Shown here piece by piece: positions 8,960 through 18,979 of a DNA stretch of 64,000 nucleotides. The position numbers and the translations under genes were made by a program. The first letter of the stretch is position 1; each line of letters opens with the position of its first letter. The DNA comes from Bacteroidales bacterium UBA5349. GTDB taxonomy: Bacteria > Bacteroidota > Bacteroidia > Bacteroidales > Tenuifilaceae. The notes under the pieces were generated by a model. The model worked only from the letters and a program-made list of their open reading frames with translations, searched no databases and had not been told where the DNA came from. The DNA lies in contig DHQB01000018.1 of the NCBI GenBank assembly GCA_002410065.1, positions 21,644-85,643 on the forward strand, given 5' to 3'.

Positions 8960-9844
8960 ATGAACGCTTTAATATTTCCAGGGCAAGGAGCCCAATTTGT
9001 AGGCATGGGAAAGGATCTTTACGACAACTATCCACTTGCTAAAGAACTCTTTGAGAAGGCAAACGAAATTGTTGGATTTAGAATAACCGACATAATGTTC
9101 TCTGGAACCGATGAGGATTTACGTCAAACAAAAGTAACTCAACCCGCAATTTTCCTTCACTCTGTTATACTATCCAAAGTGTTGGGCGACAAATATAAAC
9201 CCCAAATGGTTGCGGGGCACTCACTAGGCGAATTTTCAGCCTTAGTTGCCAATGGGGTACTATCATTCGAGAATGGACTTTCCTTAGTTTTGAAACGAGC
9301 ACTTGCGATGCAAAAAGCCTGTGAGCTCGAATCATCAACTATGGCGGCTATCCTTGGATTAGAGGATGAGGTTGTGGAGAAGATTTGCGCAGACATACCT
9401 GAAGTTGTTGTTCCAGCTAACTATAATAGTCCAGGTCAACTAGTAATCTCTGGAAGCATTAAAGGGATTGAGATTGCCTGTGAAAAACTTAAGGAGGCTG
9501 GTGCAAAAAGAGCGCTACCCCTAAAAGTGGGAGGTGCTTTCCATAGCCCACTAATGGATCCGGCAAAAATTGAACTCGCACAAGCCATAGAGACTACCCC
9601 ATTCTCAGAACCTATCTGCCCAATTTATCAAAATGTGGATGCTAAGCCGCATACTAATTCCAACGATATTAAGAAGAATCTCATCGCACAACTCACATCG
9701 CCAGTACGCTGGACACAAATTATGCACAACATGATTAGCGATGGAGCAACCAGTTTTACAGAGTTAGGCCCTGGAAATGTTCTTCAGGGATTAATTAAGA
9801 AGGTTAATCGCGACATGGAGGTGGAAAGTATTCAAAGTATATAA
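8960..9844 (+). CDS. fabD: Malonyl-CoA:ACP transacylase
   Basis: 294 residues. It loads malonyl units onto acyl carrier protein for fatty-acid synthesis. Visible motifs are the opening FPGQGAQFVGMGKDLY, the nucleophile GHSLGEFSAL with Ser88, the active-site His in AFHSPLM, and the late ELGPGNVLQGL. Length and order are those of a complete stand-alone FabD. It is not next to other fab genes here; the following terminator suggests a single-gene transcript. Confidence 0.96.
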   Translation: MNALIFPGQGAQFVGMGKDLYDNYPLAKELFEKANEIVGFRITDIMFSGTDEDLRQTKVTQPAIFLHSVILSKVLGDKYKPQMVAGHSLGEFSALVANGVLSFENGLSLVLKRALAMQKACELESSTMAAILGLEDEVVEKICADIPEVVVPANYNSPGQLVISGSIKGIEIACEKLKEAGAKRALPLKVGGAFHSPLMDPAKIELAQAIETTPFSEPICPIYQNVDAKPHTNSNDIKKNLIAQLTSPVRWTQIMHNMISDGATSFTELGPGNVLQGLIKKVNRDMEVESIQSI

Positions 9845-9865
9845 TGGATTTAGATTCCATTAAAA

Positions 9866-9897
9866 AAGAGCCTCTTGTTTTTTAGCAAGAGGCTTTT
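9866..9897 (+). terminator. Terminator after fabD
   Basis: GCCTCTTG (9870-9877) pairs with CAAGAGGC (9886-9893), and the stem extends through flanking A and T runs. A- and T-tracts on both sides allow use in either direction. Confidence 0.85.
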
Positions 9898-10019
9898 CAT
9901 GTTGCCCTTTTGCCCATTCGCCGCAAAAAAACCTCTATTCTATAAAAATTGATTTAAACAGCTGAGTTGTTAAGGTCAATATTTCATACCTTTACACTTG
10001 ACGACAAATTTTAAACATA

Positions 10020-11054
10020 ATGAACAGGAGCAGACTTTCATCGCTACTTACCCTATCCTTTATTTTTTTTGCTACCTGCCTATTTGCACAAAGCAAAGAA
10101 GAGTTTGAAAAGATTTTTTTAAAAGAGACACAAGGCGATGGTTCAACTATTAAACACGAAGAATTTAAGAATATTTCCAAGCTTAGTTACAACCCCGATA
10201 CTCTACCCAATTGGTTTTTCAACACACCACCCTCAACCGATGGAACAGTTTATGCAATAGGAATATCTGATCCCGACTTACCCCTAGATGATGCGTTCAA
10301 TCAAGCCACTTTCCGTGCAAAAACAATGGCCATTCTATACAATAGGGTTCAAATACAATATTTTAGGGACGTATATTCCATTGAGTACACCGAAGGGAAA
10401 TACACAAGGTTTGGCCAACGTTTCGACACATACTTTAAACTCTCCGCATCCGGATTTGCCGATAGTACTTGCTTTTCTATTGAGGATAGTCACACAACTC
10501 GATACAATGAAGCCCTAGTATTAGTAAAATATACCCCCATTGAGCCAAGTAAGGCCAATATGACCAACGATTTGATTTCGACAGTTTGTACGGCGCTCTA
10601 CATTGAGGCTCAAATTGGTGATGCCTTTGAACCGCAAGCTGAGTATGAGTTCACTTCAATTATCCGAACTCCTAACATCCCTGCACAAACGTCAGACTTT
10701 ACCTATCGCGAAAAAGGGAATAGATTCCTGTCAATGTCTCAATTTATGGGCAAAACTCATAACTTCCCTTTATTTGTCTATAGATATTCGAACCCAAATT
10801 GGCCAAAAAATACGAGTCCGCTGGTAAGTTACAGTGGACTTTGGAGTGTTTTCTCAAAAAAATTTCTTCGCCAATTGGCTCTAGAAACCGAGCAGTCATC
10901 CATAAGGATTAGAACACTTGATGAGCAGCATAACTCACAAATGAGGAACCTCTCAAGAGAGGTTGCAATAAAAAATGCTAAATTACATATCAATGGCATT
11001 GAATTTGGTATTGATAGCATTGTGTTTAAAATTAACGTCATCGACCTAATGTAA
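10020..11054 (+). CDS. LPP20-family-like secreted protein
   Basis: 344 residues. A signal peptide ends near FFATCLFAQ. The segment LPNWFFNTPP...YAIGISDP and the following helix of repeated Ala and Arg match the LPP20 pattern (PxWF, then G-x-x-YAVG). The rest, including a predicted coiled region near residues 300-320, is not recognised. It stands 34 bp before the caspase-like gene on the same strand, and the two are enclosed by terminators, so they probably act together in the envelope. The LPP20 assignment rests on motif memory only. Confidence 0.7.
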   Translation: MNRSRLSSLLTLSFIFFATCLFAQSKEEFEKIFLKETQGDGSTIKHEEFKNISKLSYNPDTLPNWFFNTPPSTDGTVYAIGISDPDLPLDDAFNQATFRAKTMAILYNRVQIQYFRDVYSIEYTEGKYTRFGQRFDTYFKLSASGFADSTCFSIEDSHTTRYNEALVLVKYTPIEPSKANMTNDLISTVCTALYIEAQIGDAFEPQAEYEFTSIIRTPNIPAQTSDFTYREKGNRFLSMSQFMGKTHNFPLFVYRYSNPNWPKNTSPLVSYSGLWSVFSKKFLRQLALETEQSSIRIRTLDEQHNSQMRNLSREVAIKNAKLHINGIEFGIDSIVFKINVIDLM

Positions 11055-11088
11055 CCATGCTAAGAATCAACCTACTCATTAATAAATA

Positions 11089-13083
11089 ATGACTATGAAA
11101 AATTTCTGGAAATTGCTGCCTATGGCTCTATTAGCCATAACGCTAGGCAATACAAAAACAAATGCACAAGAATTTTCCGATTTAACCACCAAACAGTTGG
11201 GTAATAATATCACCATTGAATACTCTATAGTTGGAGAGCAACTTGGACAGGTATTTAGCATAACTCCAACCTTCTCTATTGATGGTGGTAAAACTTTCTT
11301 CCCCATGAAATCGGCCTCGGGATATATTGGTAATTCGGTTTCAGGCGGAAAAAACCAAGTAATTATTTGGGATGTACTAAAGGATTTACCTGAACTAAAG
11401 GGTGATGTTACCTTTAAGCTAATGGGGAATACTCAAACAACTAAGCCTCTTGAAGACGATTTTAGTAAAGTATTGTTTAAACTTATAAGCTTACACAAAG
11501 TTGAAAAAAACCAACTAGAACTTATACTAAGCATAAAAAACGATGGTGCACCCCGCGATCTTAAACTCATTAATGGTTTAATTACCATTACCGATTTTCA
11601 TAAAAGAAACTTTGATGCACAACGCGGAAAACTGGGTGATGTTGTTGGTTCTCAGCGATACTCTACACCCCAAAAAACAATTAAAACGGGCGAAACCGTT
11701 CAAGCCTCATTTATCTTCGACAATATCCCCGATGATATTGAAAGGGTAATGAGATTAAGCATTGGTGCAGAATTATTAACATTCTCTACTTTTGGTTTGG
11801 ATAACCTTGATATAAGTACGTTACAATTTAGAGACTTCCCAATCTCAAGCAAGCCAACCACATCAATGAGTGGAACTGCATCAAAACGTTTTGAAACTAC
11901 AATAGCAGGTAATTTTAGCATTACCAAACAGGTTGCACAAACTCAAAAACCCGAGAAAGACCCACCGATGCTCTCGATACTTAAGCCTGAAGGGGTATCG
12001 CTAATTGGAAACGAAGTATCAAGAGGAAGACCCTATGCTCAATCATCAAGCGGACTAGATGATAGGCGACTACGATCTATTGGCCCAAATGATGGTATTA
12101 CTGTGCAAAATGAAAGCCTACTTATTCAGGGAACAGCAACCGACAAAAGCGGTATATACGAAGTAACGGTAAATGGCCAAAATGCCACACTTAAGGCAAA
12201 CGGAATATTTGAGGCTACAGTAAATCTTAAGATGGGCAGAAACGACATCGTTATCCGATCGATGGACATACACGAGAACAGCGTTGAACGTAAATTTTTC
12301 GTATTCAGAAAAGATAACCAAGCACAAAAAGTTGTATCAGACACTGAAGAGCTTGATCTAGTTTTTGATGCACCTCGTGCACCTAAGTACTATGCCCTTA
12401 TAGTTGGCGTTAATGATTACCCTGACCCTGGAATATCAACCCTTAGCAACCCGGTAAGAGATGCCGCGATGCTAGCTAAGGTACTTACCGAGAAATACAA
12501 TTTTGAAGTGCAAGATGTTACTTTCTTAAAAAATCCCACACGTGGACAATTCATTGACGAACTAGACAAGATAACCCGAAGGATTGGCAAAAATGATAAC
12601 CTACTAATTTTCTACGCAGGTCATGGCTACTTCGATACCGAAACAGAATTTGGTTACTGGCTACCCTCCGATGCTTCAGCATCGAGTACGGGAAATTGGC
12701 TGGCAAACAGCCAACTTAAAGACTATGTTGCAGCAATAAAAAGCAAACACACATTGTTAATTGCTGATGCTTGTTTTGGTGGAAGTATTTTTAAAAACCG
12801 TAAAGCTTTTGCCGATGCAACAGATAACGTAGATAAGGTATATGATAGAAAAAGCAGGAAAGCAATGACAAGCGGAGCACTAACCGAGGTGCCCGACGAA
12901 AGCGTATTTATTAAGCATCTTGTACAAAGACTTCAAGAAAACACTCTTGACTATTTACCTGCTGAAGAACTGTTTAGCAGCTTTAAAACTGCCGTTATGA
13001 ACAGCAGCCCTGTAGTACCGCAATACGGCGATATAAAGGGAACAGGAGATGAAGGTGGTGACTTTGTTTTTGTAAGACGATAA
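11089..13083 (+). CDS. Secreted caspase-family (C14) cysteine protease
   Basis: 664 residues. A signal peptide (LLPMALLAITLGNTKTNAQ) is followed by about 310 residues of beta-rich unknown sequence, an Ig-like segment at about 340-405, and a C-terminal caspase p20-like domain from about 434. The catalytic pair is visible: His512 in FYAGHGYF and Cys562 in IADACFGGS. IVGVNDYPD and LSNPVRDAAMLAKVL are also typical. It should be a protease acting in the periplasm or outside the cell; metacaspase-like specificity (Arg/Lys) is inferred only. No type IX secretion tail is seen. Second gene of the LPP20-caspase operon. Confidence 0.88.
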   Translation: MTMKNFWKLLPMALLAITLGNTKTNAQEFSDLTTKQLGNNITIEYSIVGEQLGQVFSITPTFSIDGGKTFFPMKSASGYIGNSVSGGKNQVIIWDVLKDLPELKGDVTFKLMGNTQTTKPLEDDFSKVLFKLISLHKVEKNQLELILSIKNDGAPRDLKLINGLITITDFHKRNFDAQRGKLGDVVGSQRYSTPQKTIKTGETVQASFIFDNIPDDIERVMRLSIGAELLTFSTFGLDNLDISTLQFRDFPISSKPTTSMSGTASKRFETTIAGNFSITKQVAQTQKPEKDPPMLSILKPEGVSLIGNEVSRGRPYAQSSSGLDDRRLRSIGPNDGITVQNESLLIQGTATDKSGIYEVTVNGQNATLKANGIFEATVNLKMGRNDIVIRSMDIHENSVERKFFVFRKDNQAQKVVSDTEELDLVFDAPRAPKYYALIVGVNDYPDPGISTLSNPVRDAAMLAKVLTEKYNFEVQDVTFLKNPTRGQFIDELDKITRRIGKNDNLLIFYAGHGYFDTETEFGYWLPSDASASSTGNWLANSQLKDYVAAIKSKHTLLIADACFGGSIFKNRKAFADATDNVDKVYDRKSRKAMTSGALTEVPDESVFIKHLVQRLQENTLDYLPAEELFSSFKTAVMNSSPVVPQYGDIKGTGDEGGDFVFVRR

Positions 13084-13098
13084 CCATACATATCCATT

Positions 13099-13124
13099 AA
13101 GAGGGGATTAGTCCCCTCTTTTTT
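13099..13124 (+). terminator. Terminator after the caspase gene
   Basis: AAGAGGGGA (13099-13107) pairs with TCCCCTCTT (13112-13120) with a 4-base loop, followed by TTTT. Confidence 0.85.
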
Positions 13125-13175
13125 GTTGTTAGCAAAAAACACCTGAGTTTAAGCCTGTTTTTGTACATTAAGTTT

Positions 13176-13183
13176 TACTTTTG
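13176..13183 (+). promoter_or_regulatory. -7 box TACTTTTG upstream of the coiled-coil protein
   Basis: Perfect TAnnTTTG match, 30 bp before the start at 13213, just past the preceding terminator, so the downstream gene probably has its own promoter. Confidence 0.45.
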
Positions 13184-13212
13184 CCTTGTAGGTAACCTAT
13201 AAAAATAAGCTT

Positions 13213-13749
13213 ATGAAAATTTCTACTCTTTCGTTACTAACAGTAATTACTTTTTTAAGTTTTACTTTTAGTCAAGCCCAAGAGGCTGACCCCAAAATAG
13301 CCCGTTTAATTGAGAAGGTTGATGCAGCTCAAAAAAAGATGGCTGATGCCGATGCTCTAATTTTCTCAGCCGACAGCTTAATTGAAGCCGGAGGGAGAAT
13401 GGTGAGGCAAGCAGAGGCAGATTTAAAGTCGCTTGCTCAAGAAAGAAGGGATATTGAAAGGGATCTCTTTAATGCGCAAAAACCTCTTGAAAGGCAACTC
13501 AGGTCTAAAGACAAGGAGGAAGTTAAGCAAGCAAAAACAAAACTTAAAGAGGTTGAAAACGAAAACAAAACGGCAATGCGGGATTGGGACTCTCGGTATA
13601 AATTACTTCTTAAAGAGTATGACTCAGGCAATAAGTTAGTTAGTAAAGGCAAAGCTAACCTAAAAAAAGCAAAAGACCGCAAAAAGGATTTTGACAAAGT
13701 TTTAAAGTCTGCAGAAAAAGATTTGGCTGATGCCAAAAAAGCGAATTAA
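13213..13749 (+). CDS. Secreted coiled-coil protein, function unknown
   Basis: 178 residues. A signal peptide (ISTLSLLTVITFLSFTFSQAQ) is followed by almost continuous charged helix with heptad-like spacing, rich in Lys, Asp, Glu and Ala, over residues 30-178. No catalytic motif is visible. It may be a periplasmic structural or adaptor protein. It has its own promoter candidate and terminator, so it is probably separate from the caspase operon. Confidence 0.75.
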   Translation: MKISTLSLLTVITFLSFTFSQAQEADPKIARLIEKVDAAQKKMADADALIFSADSLIEAGGRMVRQAEADLKSLAQERRDIERDLFNAQKPLERQLRSKDKEEVKQAKTKLKEVENENKTAMRDWDSRYKLLLKEYDSGNKLVSKGKANLKKAKDRKKDFDKVLKSAEKDLADAKKAN

Positions 13750-13784
13750 ATCTCGTTAAGTTATTTAAAAGAAAAACTTTCTCG

Positions 13785-13833
13785 AAAGCAAAACGAGCTC
13801 TGAACATTCAGATCTCGTTTTGCTTTTTTTTTA
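13785..13833 (+). terminator. Terminator after the coiled-coil protein
   Basis: AAAGCAAAACGAG (13785-13797) pairs with CTCGTTTTGCTTT (13814-13826). An inner TCTGA/TCAGA stem extends the hairpin, and a T-run follows. Confidence 0.88.
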
Positions 13834-13954
13834 TTTTCATATGCGATTGTGGGAAATTGCTTTGGATAAAATACAATGCTCGCTTGTAACAGGGAGGGGA
13901 TGGAATCTTAAATCCAATGAATAAATAATAGACGCCTATAGGGCAATTCCTTTT

Positions 13955-16900
13955 CTAATTCCTAACTAAGGGTAACAATACAAAGAATTTTGTTCCTTTC
14001 CCAAATTTGGTTTCAAACCATATTTTACCACCAACAACCTCAACTATACCCTTGCTTATGGCAAGTCCTAGGCCCATTCCTCCAGATTTTGTAGTGAAAT
14101 TTGGACTAAATAGTTTCTCCTCAAGTTCAGGTGCAATGCCCGTTCCGTTGTCTGTTACCGTTATCTCAATCGAGTCATCCCTACGATGTATTGATACAGT
14201 AATTAAACCATTATCCTCTTTGCCAATGGCCTGAACAGAATTCTTTAAAAGATTTACAAACACCCTCTGTAGTTGCTCTTTATCAGCAAAAACAATAGCC
14301 TGCCCATCAAAATCGGTCTTTGTTTCTACCCTAATATTAGGATATGCAGAGAAAAGGGTAACAGCGTCGTTGATTACCTCAAGTAGTTCAACAAGACCAA
14401 ACTGGCCAACAGGCATTTGGGCAAAATTGGAAAATTCCGTTGCAATATGGTTAAGGGTATTTATCTGTTCGTTTAACGATGATGCAAACCTATCGAAAAG
14501 ACCACTCCAATCGGGGTGTCCCTCCTTTTTTGCTTTTACCAAAAGTTGCAAATTGAGCTTTATTGGTGTTAAAGGGTTCTTTATTTCATGTGCAATCTGC
14601 TTTGCCATTTCGCGCCATGCGCTTTGACGCTGACTTTGCGCAAGTTTTTTTGCGCTTTCGGCAAGTTCAACCACCATTTTATTATACTCGCTCACCAACT
14701 GGCCAACTTCGTCCTTGCCCTCATAGTCAATAGTCTCAATATGCTTTGTAATATCAATGGTAGCAATTCGTTGACGAATAAGTTCGAGTGGCTTTGCAAT
14801 TTTATTGCTAATAAATACGGCAATAAGAATAGCAAATAGTATAAGGAAAGCATAAATATTTACCAGTGCAACAATAACCGAAAGAACCTCTCTCATAAAC
14901 TCTCCTTGACGAGTAAAGTAAGGTAAGTTTAAGTATCCCAATTTTTGGTTCGACTGGTTAACCAAGGGAGCATAGGCCGAGAGATACTCCATGTTACCAA
15001 TACTCTCAGAATGGATAAGTTTTGCTGCGTGGTTATTCTCCATCTCGAACCATGCAAGAGGGTTCATTTGCCTACCAAAAAGGTTTTGCTCAAAAACTTC
15101 AGGTCGTGAGGTAACCAAAAGAGTTCCGTTGATATCGTATAGATTTATGTCGGAATGAAAAACATTCGAAAGTTCAATAAGGTATGATGTTAAGTAATGA
15201 TTATACTCTGGGTACAGTATATCGTGAGGCAACAAATTATTCTCAACATCAACCATTACAGAAACCAATTTTTCATTCAGGTTATCAATATTCTTTTGCT
15301 CAAAGCTCTTAACACTAAAAGCAATGGTAACAATACCCACAAGAATTAATGACAACACCAGAACCTGAACCATTGTAATCTTTATCCTATTCTTAAGGCT
15401 AGGCATTGAGTTTTGAGCCTTGTTTACCAACCCACCTATTCCATACCAAACAATTATTGAAAAATAGAAGAAAAGAAAAACCCAAGCAAATGATGCGGTA
15501 ACATTTAGAAAACTAACGTTTGGTTTCGAAAGAATAATGGTAGTCCTACCCTCATCCTTGTGCAGCATATGGTTAAAGCCATTAGCATTTATAAAGGTAT
15601 AGCGCGATGTTGAGTCGGCTTTGTAAATGTTATGCAGAGGGAAATTGTAGCTGCCCGTACGAGCAATTAGCACATTGTTGAAGTATTTTGCAGATGAATA
15701 CTCCGCTATCTGTTTCTTTACATTGATTGTTCTATCGATTAACAATTCTGGGTATCCAAGCAACTCTTTGTTAAGCTTTGAATCCAATTCAATATAGATG
15801 CATGCTTCGGTTCCATTATGCAGCACATACTCAATCATTCCAAGGTAACTTATTCTTCCGTTCTGATTACTTAGATGAAAAAAACTAGAACCAGGAATTC
15901 TAAATCCGTATTCGTTTAGCATATTTTCAAAAAAGCCATAGCAAGAAACATCTTCACCGGTGTTCTCAAGATGTAATTGTGAGTTTGGAAGACAAACTGT
16001 TATCTGAAAATCGTACTTACTTAAATAGCCCAACAGATAGTTCTCCTGAATGTATGCGTATAAATCGTCCTCGCTCTCCACTATTCTATTTAAAAAATCA
16101 ATAATTTCATCATCCCCATGCATTTTTCGTGCAAGCTGAGGGAAATTAACTTCAGCGATAGGATCACGTTCATTGGCAAGGTTTATCGCCAATATTTTTC
16201 TGATCTCTTTATCTTTATGCGAGGCGTTAACTGAAACGGTCCATACCGAGAATACTGATATTATTAAGATAAATATCAAAAAAAGGTTAGAATAAATAAA
16301 TCTTGCGTTTGGTTGATAATATAAAAACAGCAAACAAAGAGCTAAAAGCAAGAGCAGAATATAAATATCCAAAGTATTCCCTGCAATAAAGCTGCCTATA
16401 CCTAAAACTACGACTATTGAACTCCACAGAATTAATATCCGTGGTCTGGGCATTGAATCCAATAGATGGCGCGCTGCAATTATTAAAAGAGAAGCAGTGG
16501 CAAACCAAAGCGAAAGAATTATATACTCAAGGAGCGAAAAAACGGAAAGGTTAAAAATTCTGAAAGCCTCCAGTGTAATGGTTGAATTCTGCACTAAAAT
16601 ACCAATAAGTCTTTCGGAAATTAAAAACAACCATAGCGACACGATGCTAAGCAATACTCCTACAACCTGAACTCTTCGACTTGGGCTTTTAGCTAAAGAA
16701 ATTAAAGGTCTATAAGCATAAGCAGCAATGGCAAATAGCATTAGGGTATTCAGGAGCAGATCGCCAACTGAAGGAGCAAACCAGCTAAGTGCAAACACTT
16801 CGGGTTTAAACAACAGCCATTGCCCTTTGGGCATTATATCCCAATAAAGAAATGCTAACCTAAGGCCCAAAAGAACAGCTGAAAGCGGCAACACCATGAG

Positions 16901-17620
16901 TAATGCTTTACGCCTAATAGAGGGTTGCATAAAAAAACCAAATATTGCCAACAGCAAACAAGTAAAGCCAATCCATGAGAACAATGCCCTAAAATTTCCA
17001 TCCTGCTTGGCAAAATCTTTAGGAATATAAGTTAGGTATATAACTGGTGATGAGCTAAACAAGGAAATTGGGAATGATCCGGGATAGGGATTTGGCGACA
17101 CCTCATAGTCATTCAAAAAATTTAGTGACGAGTGAAAAGTATTCTCTAGGAATTGATTTTGATAGGGATAGCTATACTTCACTTTAACTAGCACAAGTGC
17201 TTTAATGCTATCGCGAGCAATCCAATAGGATGTACACCAAACATTTTGCACTTTTATTAATCTGTCAGAGTACTCGGGAACATCTAATATATCAAGGCTC
17301 TCCGACCAGAATGCAAGCGAATCGTTATTGAAAATAAAAATGGCTACGCCATCATCATCAAGCCTTTTAGCTGTTGATTCTGAAAGCATCTCAAAGGGTT
17401 TCCCAAACCCTTTTTCAATAGAGGCATTAACTAACTCTTTGGCAACCTCAATACTCTCATCGGTTCTTTGCTTCAGAACGTCTATAGCCCTATCAATTTG
17501 GGGAGGGCTTGCCAACTTTCTGGTGAGTATTTGCGACGAAAATGGAATGGTTGAAAACGAGACAATAGCCACGAGTAAGCATACTAAGGAGGCAATAAGA
17601 GAACCCTTTGATTTCACCAC
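13955..17620 (-). CDS. NtrY-like membrane histidine kinase
   Basis: 1221 residues. A first membrane helix, a periplasmic region, a block of about eight helices (roughly 215-480), a second extracytoplasmic region, two helices near 745-805, a third sensor region and a final helix lead into a HAMP domain (SNKIAKPLELIRQRIATID). The kinase core has IAHEIKNPLTPIK with His1011, N-box VNLLKNSVQAI, DNGTGIAP and GGMGLGLAI. NtrY-type kinases sense envelope or nitrogen-related signals; the actual cue here is unknown. It begins 82 bp after rlmH on the same strand, and the pair may be an operon. No NtrX-type regulator is present. Confidence 0.88.
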   Translation of the reverse strand: MVKSKGSLIASLVCLLVAIVSFSTIPFSSQILTRKLASPPQIDRAIDVLKQRTDESIEVAKELVNASIEKGFGKPFEMLSESTAKRLDDDGVAIFIFNNDSLAFWSESLDILDVPEYSDRLIKVQNVWCTSYWIARDSIKALVLVKVKYSYPYQNQFLENTFHSSLNFLNDYEVSPNPYPGSFPISLFSSSPVIYLTYIPKDFAKQDGNFRALFSWIGFTCLLLAIFGFFMQPSIRRKALLMVLPLSAVLLGLRLAFLYWDIMPKGQWLLFKPEVFALSWFAPSVGDLLLNTLMLFAIAAYAYRPLISLAKSPSRRVQVVGVLLSIVSLWLFLISERLIGILVQNSTITLEAFRIFNLSVFSLLEYIILSLWFATASLLIIAARHLLDSMPRPRILILWSSIVVVLGIGSFIAGNTLDIYILLLLLALCLLFLYYQPNARFIYSNLFLIFILIISVFSVWTVSVNASHKDKEIRKILAINLANERDPIAEVNFPQLARKMHGDDEIIDFLNRIVESEDDLYAYIQENYLLGYLSKYDFQITVCLPNSQLHLENTGEDVSCYGFFENMLNEYGFRIPGSSFFHLSNQNGRISYLGMIEYVLHNGTEACIYIELDSKLNKELLGYPELLIDRTINVKKQIAEYSSAKYFNNVLIARTGSYNFPLHNIYKADSTSRYTFINANGFNHMLHKDEGRTTIILSKPNVSFLNVTASFAWVFLFFYFSIIVWYGIGGLVNKAQNSMPSLKNRIKITMVQVLVLSLILVGIVTIAFSVKSFEQKNIDNLNEKLVSVMVDVENNLLPHDILYPEYNHYLTSYLIELSNVFHSDINLYDINGTLLVTSRPEVFEQNLFGRQMNPLAWFEMENNHAAKLIHSESIGNMEYLSAYAPLVNQSNQKLGYLNLPYFTRQGEFMREVLSVIVALVNIYAFLILFAILIAVFISNKIAKPLELIRQRIATIDITKHIETIDYEGKDEVGQLVSEYNKMVVELAESAKKLAQSQRQSAWREMAKQIAHEIKNPLTPIKLNLQLLVKAKKEGHPDWSGLFDRFASSLNEQINTLNHIATEFSNFAQMPVGQFGLVELLEVINDAVTLFSAYPNIRVETKTDFDGQAIVFADKEQLQRVFVNLLKNSVQAIGKEDNGLITVSIHRRDDSIEITVTDNGTGIAPELEEKLFSPNFTTKSGGMGLGLAISKGIVEVVGGKIWFETKFGKGTKFFVLLPLVRN

Positions 17621-17702
17621 AATTTCTTAAAATTAGTCTTAAAAAAACAAGAACATTCCACAACAAAAAATGAACCAAACCAACTCCTTATCTTCCATAA
17701 CT

Positions 17703-18176
17703 CTAGATATGATGGTAAGGCTCGCCTCTTATTATGGTCATTGCCCTATAGAGTTGTTCTAGCAGAATAACCCTTACCATTTGGTGAGAAAAAGTTAGTT
17801 TTGATAACGCTATAACCCCATTTGCCTTCGACTTTACTGCCTTTGTAACACCATATGCTCCTCCTATAATAAGAGTTAACTCTTTGGTCCCGGCAACCAT
17901 TTTCTCCTCAACAATTGAAGCCAACTCAACTGAGGTGTATTCTCTTCCCTGCTCATCGAGCAAGAAAACCTCAGACCCATTAGCAATCTCGGATAGGATT
18001 AGCTCTTCCTCTTTCCTCATCAGCTGCTCAACAGGCAAACTTTTGCCTGTCTTCACATCAGGAATTACTATTAAATCAACCCGTAAATAGTGCTTAAGAC
18101 GGTTAAGGTATTCCTCAACTCCTTGTCCTATAAACCCCTTAAGGGTTTTGCCAACAACAATTACTTTTATCTTCAA
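17703..18176 (-). CDS. rlmH: 23S rRNA (pseudouridine-1915-N3)-methyltransferase
   Basis: 157 residues, the full SPOUT-class length. RlmH methylates pseudouridine 1915 in helix 69 of 23S rRNA on the assembled 70S ribosome. Visible motifs are MKIKVIVVGKT at the start, LIIGGAYGVTKAV for SAM binding, and the C-terminal LSKLTFSHQMVRVILLEQLY and GEPYHH signature. It is upstream of the NtrY-like kinase and divergent from the nadC operon. Confidence 0.96.
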   Translation of the reverse strand: MKIKVIVVGKTLKGFIGQGVEEYLNRLKHYLRVDLIVIPDVKTGKSLPVEQLMRKEEELILSEIANGSEVFLLDEQGREYTSVELASIVEEKMVAGTKELTLIIGGAYGVTKAVKSKANGVIALSKLTFSHQMVRVILLEQLYRAMTIIRGEPYHHI

Positions 18177-18531
18177 GGCTCAAATATTCTTTGTTAAATA
18201 CAATGTAAACAGTAGATTCTTAGCCTAAAATCCTCAATCCATAGCAGGCAAAGTTTCACAAACAGGCTTGACTTTCCAATTTATCTTAAGTACTTTTATG
18301 ATTATTTTAAACTTTAATAAAGATATAAGATCAAATATTTTTATTCTAACAAAAAATCATTAAAGGCATGCATTTTGTTGTGCTTTTTGGGCTAAATGAT
18401 TTAGTTTTGAGAAATTAGTTTAACCAAAAACCAAATAGTAATTCATTAACACCAATGGGTTTAAATTTTTTACGCAAGGACAGAAGTTTAATTTGAAACA
18501 AACCCATACCTAAACAACAAATATATTAATA
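18177..18531. other. 355-bp divergent intergenic region
   Basis: This AT-rich gap separates rlmH (left) from DUF4783-nadC (right). It holds a TAGTTTTG match at 18402-18409 with a TTG about 21 bp upstream, a plausible promoter for the nadC operon. I see no ORF with support, no hairpin with a T-run and no tRNA. Confidence 0.5.
18402..18409 (+). promoter_or_regulatory. Candidate promoter of the DUF4783-nadC operon
   Basis: TAGTTTTG fits TAnnTTTG, and a TTG at 18378-18380 lies at near-ideal spacing for a -33 box. It would leave a leader of about 115 bases. Confidence 0.4.
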
Positions 18532-18936
18532 ATGAGAACAAAATACGTTGCCTTAACCCTAGTAATTCTTACTGTCATTTTAACGTCAGGCTCTTTCCCA
18601 CAAGCAGCCATTGGTATTTTAGATTCGGTTTCTGTGGGGTTTAAGGAGGGAAACTCATCGCAGATTACTAAGCACTTCAACCCAACCGTTGAAATGGAAC
18701 TACTTGAGGATGAAAATATGTTTAGCAAAGCGCAAGCCGAACTTTTACTCAAGGACTTTTTTAATAAGTATAAACCTACCTCATTTAAGGTAAACCATCA
18801 GGGCACAAAAGGGAATACCAGTTTTGCCATTGGCATACTTATAACCTCATCGGGCAACTTCAGGGTGTCCATATTTATGAAGGAAGAAAACGAGAAAATG
18901 CTAATACATCAGCTAAGAATAGAGTTAAGCGAATAA
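18532..18936 (+). CDS. DUF4783 domain protein
   Basis: 134 residues. A signal peptide (ALTLVILTVILTSGSFPQA) precedes a compact NTF2-like domain, with AAIGILDSVSVGFKEGNSSQITKHFNPTVEMEL and FFNKYKPTSFKVNHQG, the pattern of DUF4783. The function is unknown. The family is commonly found next to nadC in Bacteroidota, as here (43 bp upstream). Probably exported to the periplasm. Confidence 0.85.
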   Translation: MRTKYVALTLVILTVILTSGSFPQAAIGILDSVSVGFKEGNSSQITKHFNPTVEMELLEDENMFSKAQAELLLKDFFNKYKPTSFKVNHQGTKGNTSFAIGILITSSGNFRVSIFMKEENEKMLIHQLRIELSE

Positions 18937-18979
18937 CTTTGCCCCTCAAATTTCAATTTACAAACTAAGACACTTCAAT

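Noticed and set aside
10020..13083. CBASS or other known caspase-type defence system
   Set aside because: Both proteins carry signal peptides, and no nucleotide cyclase, TIR, NLR-like or effector partner is nearby.
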